NCBI RefSeq assembly: GCF_000220175.1
Contig: NZ_AFPU01000001.1
Location: 1,461,512 to 1,525,511 of the forward strand
Length of the DNA stretch: 64,000 nt
Direction of reading: 5' to 3'
DNA from: Nitrosarchaeum koreense MY1
Lineage (GTDB): Archaea; Thermoproteota; Nitrososphaeria; Nitrososphaerales; Nitrosopumilaceae
Program-made: the position numbers and the translations under genes
The notes under the pieces: generated by a model
Databases searched by the model: none
What the model was told of the DNA's origin: nothing
The model's input: only the letters and a program-made list of their open reading frames with translations
Shown: one piece after another, positions 1-8,657 of the stretch
Layout of the letters: every line of letters starts with the position of its first letter
Position numbering within the stretch: the stretch's first letter is position 1

Positions 1-782
1 GTAAAAGCATCGATAGACTTTTCTGCAAGATCATTAAAATTTTGAACTACATCAAAAATTTTCTTCAAATGTTGATCAGGTAAAGATGAATTATATATAA
101 AATCAGCAAGTTCAACTATTGTATCACCAGCATTTTCTAAAAGATTTGCAGCTACTCTATAATCTAAAATATCTATATTTTCTAAATTAAATACATTAGC
201 TAATCGTTTATCAACAAGTGTACTTCTGATTAAACGTACAAGAAGAAAATATTGCCTGTTTACTTCTACATCTCTATTTGATAATGTCCGTAAATTAGAT
301 TTATCATTTAAAATTAATCCATTTGATACATCTTCATACATTCCAAGTGCTATAGAACTCATTCTTTTTAGAATTTTTTCTGGATTAAGTGTTGTAGCAT
401 CTAAAAGAAATTGCATGTTAATATGTGAGGCATCTTCTTCAATAATTTCCATTCCAACTAATCGTCGCATGGAATTTCTAATTTGTTCTCTATCAACACC
501 AGGTATAGTTGATTTGGAATTGATTAGTATAACATCATATCCTAGTAGATATGCTCCAGTGATATCAGCAACGATATTTTCATCTTTAGGTAATGGATAT
601 GAAATTACAAGTTCTTTGGTAGGACGCATTTCTTTATTTGCAGAAATAGAAATTGTATCTTGTCCAGTTTCCAGTTCAATTTGACTGCCTTTATCTAGAT
701 TATTAGCAACTATCCATTCTTTTGGTAATGAAACTAGTATGCTGCTACCTATCCGTTGTAGGCGTCGAATGAATTTAGTCAA
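1..782 (-). CDS. PhoU-like regulator with N-terminal AbrB-type domain (3' end cut by window)
   Basis: The reading frame is open from a TTG at 782 down to the window edge, giving about 260 residues with no stop, so the C-terminus is missing. The first 45 residues (IGSSILVSLPKEW, then a basic and hydrophobic stretch) look like an AbrB/SpoVT DNA-binding swapped hairpin. The rest is helical with the spacing of PhoU repeats, including LRTLSNRDVEVNRQYFLLVR. This AbrB-PhoU architecture is common in archaea, where it is usually linked to phosphate signalling. No phosphate transporter is visible here, so the target is unknown. It is transcribed away from the CoA operon at 848. Confidence 0.8.
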   Translation of the reverse strand, partial: MTKFIRRLQRIGSSILVSLPKEWIVANNLDKGSQIELETGQDTISISANKEMRPTKELVISYPLPKDENIVADITGAYLLGYDVILINSKSTIPGVDREQIRNSMRRLVGMEIIEEDASHINMQFLLDATTLNPEKILKRMSSIALGMYEDVSNGLILNDKSNLRTLSNRDVEVNRQYFLLVRLIRSTLVDKRLANVFNLENIDILDYRVAANLLENAGDTIVELADFIYNSSLPDQHLKKIFDVVQNFNDLAEKSIDAF

Positions 783-847
783 TTTATACTAGTATAATTA
801 ATTTAAGCCATATTCTTATATTTTGTGTAAAATTTAAACTATGATCA

Positions 848-1762
848 ATGGAATCCACTGCATTTTGTCCTGCTCATGTAACAGGTTTTTTCAAAGCGTA
901 CTTAGAAAAAGATGATCAAAAAACTCCAGAAAAAATAGGTTCTATGGGTGCTGGATTTTCAATAAGAGAGGGAGTTACCACACATATCAATATTTTACCA
1001 AAAATAAATCAAAATTCTAATTTTAAAATTACAACTATAGGCTATGAATCAGACAAGACAGACGTTTCAGAATATGTTTTAAATGAATTTTTAAAGCTTG
1101 GAAATTTTGAAGATATGTTTTTTGATATACGACATGAGATTACCATACCTGTTGGATATGGTTTAGGTTCTAGCAGTGCTGTTGCGTTGTCATTATCATA
1201 TGCATTAGATCATGTGCTTAAAACAAAATTAGATCACACTATGATTGGTCAGATTGCTCATAATGCTGAAATAAATTGCAATACAGGGTTAGGTGATGTT
1301 TTAGCATCATACCATGGAGGTTTTGAAATTAGAATTAAACCAGGAGCACCAGGAATAGGCCAAGTAGAAAAAATCAATCCTGGAGAAATCACAATAATCA
1401 TGATTTGTTTTTCCCCAATTTCCACAAATAAGTTCATCAAAGAACGTTTGTCTCAAATTAATGGTCTTGGTGGAAAAATGGTAACGAAATTATTAGAATC
1501 AAAAAATTATGAGCATTTTGAAGATATGTCATTAGAATTTGCAAAATATATTCAAGTAATGACATTAAGAATGGAAAATTTAATTCAAGAATTATCTTTA
1601 AATGGAATAAAATGTGGTGTTGCATTATTTGGTGAGACTGTATTTACTATGATTCCAAAAGAAAAAGAAGAGAAGGTTTTACAAATTTTAAAAAAATATT
1701 CCGAAGCAATAATTATAAAATCAGAATTGGATAATCAAGGAGCAAGAGTGCTCAATAATTAA
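848..1762 (+). CDS. Pantoate kinase (archaeal CoA pathway, GHMP family)
   Basis: It phosphorylates pantoate to 4-phosphopantoate, the archaeal replacement for bacterial PanK chemistry. The 304-residue protein has the GHMP ATP-binding motif PVGYGLGSSSAVALS near residues 101-115 and the N-terminal CPAHVTGFF signature of pantoate kinases. Phosphopantothenate synthetase follows after 10 bp, then panB and coaBC, which fixes the role. The ATG at 848 begins the conserved N-terminus. This is the first gene of the CoA operon, so any CoA feedback would act here or on the enzyme; no obvious operator is seen upstream. Confidence 0.93.
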   Translation: MESTAFCPAHVTGFFKAYLEKDDQKTPEKIGSMGAGFSIREGVTTHINILPKINQNSNFKITTIGYESDKTDVSEYVLNEFLKLGNFEDMFFDIRHEITIPVGYGLGSSSAVALSLSYALDHVLKTKLDHTMIGQIAHNAEINCNTGLGDVLASYHGGFEIRIKPGAPGIGQVEKINPGEITIIMICFSPISTNKFIKERLSQINGLGGKMVTKLLESKNYEHFEDMSLEFAKYIQVMTLRMENLIQELSLNGIKCGVALFGETVFTMIPKEKEEKVLQILKKYSEAIIIKSELDNQGARVLNN

Positions 1763-1772
1763 TTGAATATAG

Positions 1773-2537
1773 ATGTCTTTAATTCCAAAATCTCATCCTA
1801 GAGCTAAATCTCTTTTAATTAGAGAAAAACTTGTTTTAGGATTTGAACAGGGATTAGTAGCTAGAGAAGGTCTCTTAGCACATGGTAGAGGAGAAGCTTT
1901 TGATTATTTACTTGGTGAAAAAACAAACAAGGCTGCGAAACAAGCAATCAAGGCTGCTGCAGCACAAATCCTTTTGGCAAAATTACCAATCATTTCAATC
2001 AATGGAAATATTGCAGCATTGTGCCCAAAAGAAATAATCAATCTTGCCAAAATTTCAGGTGCAAAAGTTGAAGTAAATTTGTTTTATGCTAATGAAAAGC
2101 GAAAAAAGAACATCATAAAGATTCTAAAAAAGAATGGCGCAAACGAAATTTTAGGTATAAATCCTAATTTTTCAACCACGCTATCAGGATTAGATTCTGC
2201 TAGAAGAATAGTTGATAAAAATGGAATATTTGCAGCCGATGTTGTAATTGTTCCATTAGAAGATGGAGATAGAACCATGGCGTTGAGAAAAGCTGGAAAA
2301 ATAGTCATAACATTTGATCTTAATCCACTTTCAAGAACTTCACAAACGGCAAATATTACAATAATCGATAATGTGATTCGTGCCGTAGAATTGTTATCTA
2401 TAACTTGTAAAAAATTATCAAAAAATAACAAAAATACACTTGAAAAGATCGTCAAGAATTTTAATAATAAAAAAAATCTTTCAGATAACATAATTGAAAT
2501 TAGAAATAATTTAACAAGGAGATCTCGTTTTGCATAA
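1773..2537 (+). CDS. 4-phosphopantoate--beta-alanine ligase (phosphopantothenate synthetase)
   Basis: It joins 4-phosphopantoate to beta-alanine using ATP, forming 4'-phosphopantothenate in the cytoplasm. The 254 residues match the archaeal COG1701 family in length and in blocks such as IPKSHPRAKSLLIREKLV at the N-terminus and NPLSRTSQTANITIIDN near residue 190. The C-terminus is Lys/Asn rich. The gene lies 10 bp after pantoate kinase and overlaps panB by 8 bp, indicating translational coupling. No motif is missing that I can judge by eye. Confidence 0.93.
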   Translation: MSLIPKSHPRAKSLLIREKLVLGFEQGLVAREGLLAHGRGEAFDYLLGEKTNKAAKQAIKAAAAQILLAKLPIISINGNIAALCPKEIINLAKISGAKVEVNLFYANEKRKKNIIKILKKNGANEILGINPNFSTTLSGLDSARRIVDKNGIFAADVVIVPLEDGDRTMALRKAGKIVITFDLNPLSRTSQTANITIIDNVIRAVELLSITCKKLSKNNKNTLEKIVKNFNNKKNLSDNIIEIRNNLTRRSRFA

Positions 2538-3369
2538 ATCAGTCTACGATATTATTCGAATGAAAAAAGATGGTAAAAAAATTTCAGTCGTTACAAGTTA
2601 TGATTATACACTTGCTTCACTTTGTGATAAAGCAGGAATAGACGTTCTACTTGTTGGAGATAGTGCGGGCATGGTAATGCTTGGCTATGAAAATACCATA
2701 CCAGTAACAATGGATCAAATGTGTATGTTTACAGAAGCAGTTAGTAGAGCAAGGAAAAATGCTTTGTTGGTTGCAGATTTACCATTTATGTCATATCAAG
2801 TAAGTATTGAGGATGCAATAAAAAATTCTGGCAAATTAATACAAGCAGGAGCTGATGCAGTAAAACTAGAAGGTGGAATTGCAATGTCAGAAACAATTAG
2901 TGCAATTACAGATATCGGTATTCCAGTAATGGGCCATATTGGATTACAACCACAAACAACAATGTTATCTGAAGGATATAAGGTACAGGGGAAAACAAAA
3001 GACACTGCAATAAAATTAATTGAAGATGCAAAGGAGCTTGAAGAAGCTGGTGCGTTCAGTATTGTTTTAGAAATGGTAAGTCATGAGGTTGCACAAATAA
3101 TTTCAGAGACAGTAAGTATACCAACGATTGGAATTGGTTCAGGAGTTGGTTGCAACGGACAGGTTCTAGTTGTGCAAGACTTGTTGGGAATGTATGAAAA
3201 AATCAAACCGAAATTTGCAAAAAGATATTTGAATTTATCAGAGGAAATTGTAAAATCTCTTGAAAATTATAAAACAGAAGTAGAATCAGGCATATTTCCT
3301 GCCCAAGAAAACTGGTTTTCAATGGATGAAGATGAATTTAAAAAACTACGAGAGCAAATTGGCAGCTAA
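2530..3369 (+). CDS. panB: 3-methyl-2-oxobutanoate hydroxymethyltransferase
   Basis: It makes ketopantoate from 2-oxoisovalerate and methylene-tetrahydropterin, the first committed step to pantoate. The 279 residues carry family blocks: VTSYDYTLASLCDKAG, LLVGDSAGMVMLGYENT (metal-binding D/S region) and GHIGLQPQTTMLSEGYKVQG. The start is TTG at 2530, supported by an AAGGAGAT Shine-Dalgarno 8 nt upstream inside the previous gene and by the 8-bp overlap with it. The 3' end overlaps the coaBC frame. Ketopantoate reductase is not in this window and must be encoded elsewhere. Confidence 0.96.
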   Translation: MHKSVYDIIRMKKDGKKISVVTSYDYTLASLCDKAGIDVLLVGDSAGMVMLGYENTIPVTMDQMCMFTEAVSRARKNALLVADLPFMSYQVSIEDAIKNSGKLIQAGADAVKLEGGIAMSETISAITDIGIPVMGHIGLQPQTTMLSEGYKVQGKTKDTAIKLIEDAKELEEAGAFSIVLEMVSHEVAQIISETVSIPTIGIGSGVGCNGQVLVVQDLLGMYEKIKPKFAKRYLNLSEEIVKSLENYKTEVESGIFPAQENWFSMDEDEFKKLREQIGS

Positions 3370-4618
3370 AAAGAAGATCATTAAGGAAAAGAATCACCCA
3401 TCATTAGATATTGTGAGCTCATATGGAGTTGAACTTTCTGGGAAAAAAATCGTTCTTTGTGTAGCAGGAAGTGTAGCAGCATACAAAGCAATCGAATTAG
3501 CAAGATTGCTAATGAGACATGGTGCAGATGTCAGATGTGTTACAAGTGATGCAGTTACAAAATTAGTACAACCAGATTATTTCAAGTGGGCAACAGGAAA
3601 TGCAGTAATAACAAAGCTAACAGGTGAATTAGAACATATTAAATTAGCAGACTATAACCAATCAGATCTCATCATAGTTTATCCAGCAACGGCAAACACA
3701 CTGGGAAAATTAGCTAATGGTATTGACGATACACCAGTATCTACGGTGCTTACAGTAGGATTTGGTTCAAAGATTCCAATTTTGATGTGTCTTGCCATGC
3801 ATGCATCAATGTATGAAAATGCAGCAGTAAAAAAGAATGTGGAATTTTTAAAGAATAAAATTGAATTTTTATCTCCTCAACAAACTGAAGGTAAAGCAAA
3901 AGCTACCGAACCAGAAGATGTTTTAGATTATGTATTAAAAAAATTTGGATTTTCATCTATTTTAAAAAATAAAAAAGTTTTGATTACAGCTGGACCAACA
4001 ATTGAATATATTGATCCTGTTAGAATAATTACAAATCAAAGCTCAGGAAAAACTGGTATGTTATTAGCCTCAGAATTAATTTCGTCAGGAGCTAAAGTCA
4101 CATTAGTTTATGGTCCAGGAAGTGAAAAACCACCAAAGGGAGTAAAATTAATTAAAATTTCTACAAGCAATGAAATATTTAATGTTGTAAAAAAAGAGAT
4201 GCAAAATAAATTCGATATTGTAATAATGACAGCTGCTATATCAGACTACATTCCAGAAAATCCTAGCAAAAATAAAATAAAAAGTTCTAAAAATAAAATA
4301 AAAATCAGCCTCAAAAAGACTCCAAAAATAATTAATTTTATTAAAAAATATCAGAAAAATGTATTCTTGGTAGGTTTCAAAGCTGAGGCAAATATTCCAA
4401 AAAATGAATTAATTTCACTTGCAAAGAAAAAAATGATAGAGTCAAATGCAGATATGATCATCGCAAATGACATTGGTTCAAAAAGATATAAAAAAAATCC
4501 TGAAAGTAATGAGATATTGATCATAGATTCAAACCGTGTAATTTCATCTGGTTGGATGAAAAAAGAAAAGATTGCCAAATTAATTATAAAAGAGATTGAA
4601 AATAAAATAAAAACATAA
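3326..4618 (+). CDS. coaBC: Bifunctional phosphopantothenoylcysteine decarboxylase / phosphopantothenate--cysteine ligase
   Basis: It adds cysteine to 4'-phosphopantothenate and decarboxylates the product to 4'-phosphopantetheine. The flavoprotein CoaC half covers roughly residues 38-200 (GSVAAYKAIELARLL, YPATANTLGKLANGIDD, and AMHASMY in place of the bacterial PxMNxxMW clamp). The CoaB half follows (LITAGPTIEYIDPVR, NQSSGKTG, near residues 220-245). The ATG at 3326 overlaps panB by 44 bp. An in-frame TTG at 3359 would reduce the overlap and remove only a poorly conserved lysine-rich leader, so the start is uncertain. It completes the operon's route to phosphopantetheine. Confidence 0.95.
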   Translation: MKMNLKNYESKLAAKKKIIKEKNHPSLDIVSSYGVELSGKKIVLCVAGSVAAYKAIELARLLMRHGADVRCVTSDAVTKLVQPDYFKWATGNAVITKLTGELEHIKLADYNQSDLIIVYPATANTLGKLANGIDDTPVSTVLTVGFGSKIPILMCLAMHASMYENAAVKKNVEFLKNKIEFLSPQQTEGKAKATEPEDVLDYVLKKFGFSSILKNKKVLITAGPTIEYIDPVRIITNQSSGKTGMLLASELISSGAKVTLVYGPGSEKPPKGVKLIKISTSNEIFNVVKKEMQNKFDIVIMTAAISDYIPENPSKNKIKSSKNKIKISLKKTPKIINFIKKYQKNVFLVGFKAEANIPKNELISLAKKKMIESNADMIIANDIGSKRYKKNPESNEILIIDSNRVISSGWMKKEKIAKLIIKEIENKIKT

Positions 4619-4619
4619 A

Positions 4620-4781
4620 ATGAAAAAATCAGAAATAAAAAAACTTTTAGCAGAATATAATCAAATTAAATTAAAGAAAATACAAAACGAAAAAACATTA
4701 GATAAGCTAAAAGAGATTGAACATAGATATTTTCACGAGACAGGAAGAACAATTAAATCAGATTTTAAAGAGATTACATAA
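4620..4781 (+). CDS. Small basic helical protein, 53 aa, unknown function
   Basis: An ATG one base after the coaBC stop opens a 53-codon frame ending in TAA at 4779-4781. The product is strongly charged, with a heptad-like Leu/Ile pattern (IKKLLAEYNQIKLKKIQ) suggesting one long helix or a short coiled coil. It ends in RYFHETGRTIKSDFKEIT. The tight spacing suggests co-translation with coaBC. I do not recognise a family. The case for coding rests on position, clean start and stop, and a protein-like composition rather than low-complexity AT sequence. Confidence 0.55.
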   Translation: MKKSEIKKLLAEYNQIKLKKIQNEKTLDKLKEIEHRYFHETGRTIKSDFKEIT

Positions 4782-4808
4782 AATATATCATCAAATATCA
4801 AAAATATA

Positions 4809-5651
4809 ATGAAACTAGATCATACAGAGTATAAACAAAGAAACATCAAGATATGGAATGAAATAGCACCAAGATATCATAAAAGATGGGCTGGTGTTAA
4901 TCAAGGACCATTTCAAAGTACTTCAAAATTAGTTGATCTGGTAAATGTAAAGAAAGATGATAGTATTTTAGATCTTGCATGTGGTACAGGTGCAGTTACA
5001 AAAAAAATTCTGAATAGAATTGGAAATTCAGGACGTGTTATTGGAGCAGATGCTTCAGTTACTGCAATTAATATTGCAAAAAAATGGAATGGTAAAAAAT
5101 CCAATTTAGATTTTATAAATATTGATGCTGAAAAATTTAATTTTAATCATAAATTTGACATTATAACATGTCAGTATGCATTATTTTTTTTCCCAAATGC
5201 ACAAAAAGCATTAAAAAATATCAGAAATAGCCTCAAAAAAACAGGAACATTAGGAATATCAGTTCATGGTCATAAAGACAAAGTTCCATTTTTTAGCAGT
5301 ATTTTAGATGCTATTACAAAATTTATTCCAGATTATGTACCACCTGGTACACCTAATTTAGATAGATTTGGAACAAAAAAATCATTATACGATGAAATAA
5401 AAAATGCAGGATTTTCAAAAATTTCAATAAAAGATTTTACATTTAGCTATAGTCCTGGAAACTTTGAAGAGTACTGGAAAAATTATCTGAAATACATTGC
5501 CAAACCAATTAAGGAAAAAGTAGATGCACTAGATAAATCTCAGAGAAGTGAGTTGAAACAGGCAGTTAAACAAAATACTATTCCATATACAAAAAGAAAT
5601 GAGGTAATAGTATTTCCTTGGCAAGTTTTAATTTTAACTGCAAAATACTAG
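4809..5651 (+). CDS. Class I SAM-dependent methyltransferase (UbiE-like)
   Basis: A 280-residue cytoplasmic methyltransferase with motif I DSILDLACGTGAV at about residues 51-63, a motif II acidic residue in RVIGADASVTAINIA, and a post-motif FDIITCQYALFFFPNAQKAL typical of the UbiE/Coq5 Methyltransf_11 group. The C-terminal third is variable and probably sets the substrate, which cannot be read from sequence. It sits 27 bp after the 53-aa ORF. A quinone or other small-molecule substrate is possible but unproven. Confidence 0.85.
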   Translation: MKLDHTEYKQRNIKIWNEIAPRYHKRWAGVNQGPFQSTSKLVDLVNVKKDDSILDLACGTGAVTKKILNRIGNSGRVIGADASVTAINIAKKWNGKKSNLDFINIDAEKFNFNHKFDIITCQYALFFFPNAQKALKNIRNSLKKTGTLGISVHGHKDKVPFFSSILDAITKFIPDYVPPGTPNLDRFGTKKSLYDEIKNAGFSKISIKDFTFSYSPGNFEEYWKNYLKYIAKPIKEKVDALDKSQRSELKQAVKQNTIPYTKRNEVIVFPWQVLILTAKY

Positions 5652-5670
5652 ATTAGTAGTAGGGAGTAGA

Positions 5671-6159
5671 ATGGGTAAAAATAACAAAAAGAAAGAAGAT
5701 GAACCAAAAAAGTCAGATTTTAAGTCATTTCTAAAAAAAAGAGCTCCAATTTATCTAGGCATAGTAGCAATTTTTGTGGTATTTGTAATTCCTGAATTAA
5801 CAAAAGGCAACTTAGAAAATAGTTTTCCAGACAATTTAACAAATGAAGAAAAACAAATTTTAGAAATTTTAATGGCATATAATGGTCCAAATGAAAAAGG
5901 ATTAACCGTATTGAATGCAATTAAAGAACAAATTGCTAAAGAGTATCCTGATGAAAAAATATACGATAACAAAAAGACAAAAGTGGAACTAAATATTACT
6001 AAAGTTGATTCTACTGAAAATTACAAAGTAGTTTTAATATTTGAATCCTATAAAGGAAAGATAGACTATATCTGGAATGTAAATCAAATTACAAAAGAAA
6101 TCAAGGCTGAAAGCTCAAATGCAAAACACGTAATTGATATTGTAAACTATTACGACTAA
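5671..6159 (+). CDS. Single-pass membrane protein, unknown function
   Basis: 162 residues. A very basic N-terminal 25 residues (GKNNKKKEDEPKKSD) precede one hydrophobic helix at about 26-42 (IYLGIVAIFVVFVIPEL), followed by an acidic soluble domain of about 115 residues. By the positive-inside rule the soluble domain faces outside. It contains an alternating beta-type stretch (NYKVVLIFESYKGKIDYIWNV) but no motif I recognise. It starts 19 bp after the methyltransferase behind a TAGTAGGGAG Shine-Dalgarno-like run, so the two may be co-expressed. It is convergent with the peptidase at 6162. Confidence 0.75.
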   Translation: MGKNNKKKEDEPKKSDFKSFLKKRAPIYLGIVAIFVVFVIPELTKGNLENSFPDNLTNEEKQILEILMAYNGPNEKGLTVLNAIKEQIAKEYPDEKIYDNKKTKVELNITKVDSTENYKVVLIFESYKGKIDYIWNVNQITKEIKAESSNAKHVIDIVNYYD

Positions 6160-6161
6160 AA

Positions 6162-7226
6162 TTAGATAGTAATTAGATCTTTTGTAAATTTATGCAAAAT
6201 TATTGGTTTATCTTTTACAATTAAGGAGTCTTCAATTCTTACTCCAAATTTATTTGGTATATAGATTCCAGGTTCTACAGTAATAGCCATATTCTCTTTT
6301 AATTTGGTATCACTTCGATATGAGATAGTTGGTAACTCATGAACTTCAAGTCCAATACCATGACCTGTTGAATGAATAAAATATTTTCCATAGTTTTGTT
6401 CTTCGATATATTTTCTACAAGCAGAGTCTACATCTTTACAATTAATATTTGGTTTAACTGATTTTAATCCAAGTTTTTGTGATTCTTTTACAATTTCATA
6501 GACCTGTTTTTCTTTAGGAGATATTTTTCCAATTGCAAATGTTCTAGTTGCATCTGAAACATATCCTTTGTATCTCAATGTAAGATCAACTACTACGAGA
6601 TCTCCTTTTTTGAATTTTCTGTCAGTTACTTGTGCATGTGGTAATGCTCCATTGGATCCTCCAGCTATAATCAAAGGGTTAAGTGTTGATTTGTATCCAG
6701 TATCAAACATTTTTTGTTCCATTGCGTATGACATCAAGATTGTTTGTAATTCAGACTCTTTTTGACCTACTTTCATTTTTTTATTACAAAGTTCATACAT
6801 TTCATCAATTATCTTTGAAGCTTTTTTCAAAATATTGATCTCTAATTCATCTTTTATAATACGAGAATCATAAAATGGTTCAGTAGATGATATTATCTTA
6901 GGGACAGATTTTTTGAGAGATGTCATTACTGAATAATTTTGGCAATCAGTACAGACAGATTTTTTTTTGATTTTATTGATTAATGAAGAGATTAATCCCA
7001 TACCACGTTCTGCAGTAATTACATCACAGTCTTCAGATTCTTCTTTAACACGGCCTACTTCAAGTTCAGGAGCAATAATGGTAGTTTTTCCTCCTTTTTC
7101 CAACATACCAATTGCCTCCCCCCAAAATCCAGTCATGTAGAATAAATTTTCAGGCTCAAATGCAATTAGTGTATCACAGTCGATCTTTTGAGCGAATTTG
7201 AGAAGATTTTTTCTTCGTTCCTTCAC
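6162..7226 (-). CDS. Xaa-Pro aminopeptidase/dipeptidase, M24B family
   Basis: It removes residues N-terminal to proline from peptides using two metal ions. The 354-residue protein has a creatinase-type N-terminal domain (residues 1-130) and a pita-bread catalytic domain whose five metal ligands are all present: D214, D225 (VVDLTLRYKGYVSDATR), H289 (HSTGHGIGLEVHE), E318 and E332. It is therefore predicted active. It diverges from the PP-loop gene whose start is at 7298. Archaeal PepQ is the closest functional label, but aminopeptidase and dipeptidase action cannot be separated by eye. Confidence 0.9.
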   Translation of the reverse strand: MKERRKNLLKFAQKIDCDTLIAFEPENLFYMTGFWGEAIGMLEKGGKTTIIAPELEVGRVKEESEDCDVITAERGMGLISSLINKIKKKSVCTDCQNYSVMTSLKKSVPKIISSTEPFYDSRIIKDELEINILKKASKIIDEMYELCNKKMKVGQKESELQTILMSYAMEQKMFDTGYKSTLNPLIIAGGSNGALPHAQVTDRKFKKGDLVVVDLTLRYKGYVSDATRTFAIGKISPKEKQVYEIVKESQKLGLKSVKPNINCKDVDSACRKYIEEQNYGKYFIHSTGHGIGLEVHELPTISYRSDTKLKENMAITVEPGIYIPNKFGVRIEDSLIVKDKPIILHKFTKDLITI

Positions 7227-7267
7227 AAAAATATCACAGCAATTCTCAATTTATGTATGATGTAAAG

Positions 7268-7276
7268 TTTGTATAC
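7268..7276 (+). promoter_or_regulatory. TATA box for the PP-loop gene
   Basis: TTTGTATAC is centred about 26 bp before the ATG at 7298, the distance expected for a leaderless archaeal transcript. It supports 7298 rather than the upstream ATG at 7253, which would lie upstream of the TATA box. Confidence 0.55.
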
Positions 7277-7297
7277 AGCAATTTTGATTTTTTTAAT

Positions 7298-8305
7298 ATG
7301 GCAGACGAAAAAAAGAAAGTAGTTGCTCTGTTATCTGGTGGTTTAGATAGCCAGCTTGCAGTTAGAATGATGCAGGAACAGGGATTTGAAGTTTCAGCTG
7401 TTGCAATAAAAACACCTTTTTGTGATTTTGATTGTGGAAGAGGTTGTGGTTTTGAGATTAGAGAAAGAGCTGATGATCTTAATGTCAATTTAAAAACTGT
7501 GTATCTTGGTGATGAATACATTGAGATGTTAAAACATCCGAAACATGGTATTGGTGCTGGATTTAATCCATGTGTTGATTGTAGGACTATGATGTTTGAT
7601 GCTGCAAAAAAACATATGGAAGAGATCGGTGCTGAATTTATAATTTCGGGAGAAGTGTTAGGACAAAGACCAATGAGTCAACATGCTCCTTCATTAAGAA
7701 CAATTGAAAAAGATTCAGGTCTGATAGGAAAAATTGTTAGACCATTATCTGCAGGATTACTTCCAGAAACAGATCCTGAAAAAAATGGATTGATCAAAAG
7801 AGAAAATCTTGGGATGATTAAAGGAAGAACTAGAAGAGCACAATTAGAGATGGCAAAGAAATATGGAATTGAAAATCCACCTAATGCTGGTGGTGGATGT
7901 CTTTTAACTGATCCAACATTTGGTTTACGTGCAAAAGATTTGTTTTCACACATTGAAACTCCTACAATAAATGATATTGATCTACTAAAAGTAGGAAGAC
8001 ATTTCAGATTAGATGAACAAACTAAATTTGTTGTTGGCAGGAATAAAGATGAAAATGAAATGATAAAAGCAATTGCATTACCTGATGATATTTTATTACA
8101 GGTTCGTGATCATATGGGGCCAGTTTCAATTTTACGTGGAAAGAATGCAGATATGTATGTAAAATTTGCATCTTCTATTACCTTAAGATATTCAGATGCA
8201 CCAAAGGGAATACAATCAACAATTACTATTTCTAAAAACAACATAACAAACGAAATCACAGCAGAGCATGCTGAAGAAGAATCATACATTAAATTTAGAA
8301 TTTAG
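7298..8305 (+). CDS. PP-loop ATPase of the MnmA/ThiI-like tRNA thiolation type
   Basis: 335 residues with the PP-loop SGGLDS at 13-18 that adenylates a tRNA base before sulfur insertion. Cysteines cluster at 42, 46 and 50 (FCDFDCGRGCGF) and at 92 and 95 (PCVDCRTMMF). The latter pair follows the PCxxC arrangement in archaeal MnmA-like proteins that may bind a metal or Fe-S cluster. A block NAGGGCLLTDPTFGLRAKDL near residues 207-226 resembles the same family. Likely role: 2- or 4-thiouridine formation in tRNA; the exact position is not deducible. The start was chosen by the TATA spacing and the conserved N-terminus. Confidence 0.8.
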   Translation: MADEKKKVVALLSGGLDSQLAVRMMQEQGFEVSAVAIKTPFCDFDCGRGCGFEIRERADDLNVNLKTVYLGDEYIEMLKHPKHGIGAGFNPCVDCRTMMFDAAKKHMEEIGAEFIISGEVLGQRPMSQHAPSLRTIEKDSGLIGKIVRPLSAGLLPETDPEKNGLIKRENLGMIKGRTRRAQLEMAKKYGIENPPNAGGGCLLTDPTFGLRAKDLFSHIETPTINDIDLLKVGRHFRLDEQTKFVVGRNKDENEMIKAIALPDDILLQVRDHMGPVSILRGKNADMYVKFASSITLRYSDAPKGIQSTITISKNNITNEITAEHAEEESYIKFRI

Positions 8306-8378
8306 GCATGATTTTTTTTTGGAATTAGTTAAAACTAAGGAAGAGTTTTTGAAGGAGTAGATCGCATTTTCTTCAAGG

Positions 8379-8657
8379 ATGCAAAAACAGGAAAATCCCA
8401 CATATTTGAAAGCCATTACTATACGAGACATTAGTGATGTACATTCTATTAAAGAAGATATCAAAAAAGAAATGATTTTAATTCTTAGAGTTACACCATT
8501 GGCTCAAAAAAATGTTGAACAGCTTAGAAAAGTAGTTGAGGAGTTGTATTCTATTGCAAAAACTGAGGGTGCAGATATTGCAAGATTGGGTGAAGAAAGA
8601 ATTATTGTGGCACCATCAAATATTAAAATCTGGAAACCAGAATACGATCTAAAATAA
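8379..8657 (+). CDS. sepF: SepF-like cell-division protein (short form)
   Basis: 92 residues that match the SepF core (DUF552): YLKAITIRDISDVHSIKED, then MILILRVTPLAQKN, and the ending ARLGEERIIVAPSNIKIW. Archaeal SepF anchors FtsZ-family filaments through an N-terminal amphipathic helix. That helix is absent from this frame because a TAG at 8358-8360 lies in frame just upstream. The codons before the TAG (from TTG 8319) still read as a charged protein segment. Either the protein is naturally short, starts at a non-canonical site, or was truncated by one base change. Its tail overlaps the convergent aCPSF1 gene by 9 bp. Confidence 0.8.
   Translation: MQKQENPTYLKAITIRDISDVHSIKEDIKKEMILILRVTPLAQKNVEQLRKVVEELYSIAKTEGADIARLGEERIIVAPSNIKIWKPEYDLK

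Noticed and set aside
2084-2491. Antisense open frame of 135 codons inside phosphopantothenate synthetase
   Set aside because: It is opposite a well-recognised gene, has a low-complexity Phe/Leu composition and no start signal; it follows from the AT-rich codon bias.
8358-8360. TAG before sepF read as pyrrolysine
   Set aside because: No pylT, pylS or methylamine genes are visible in the window and this type of archaeon is not known to use pyrrolysine.
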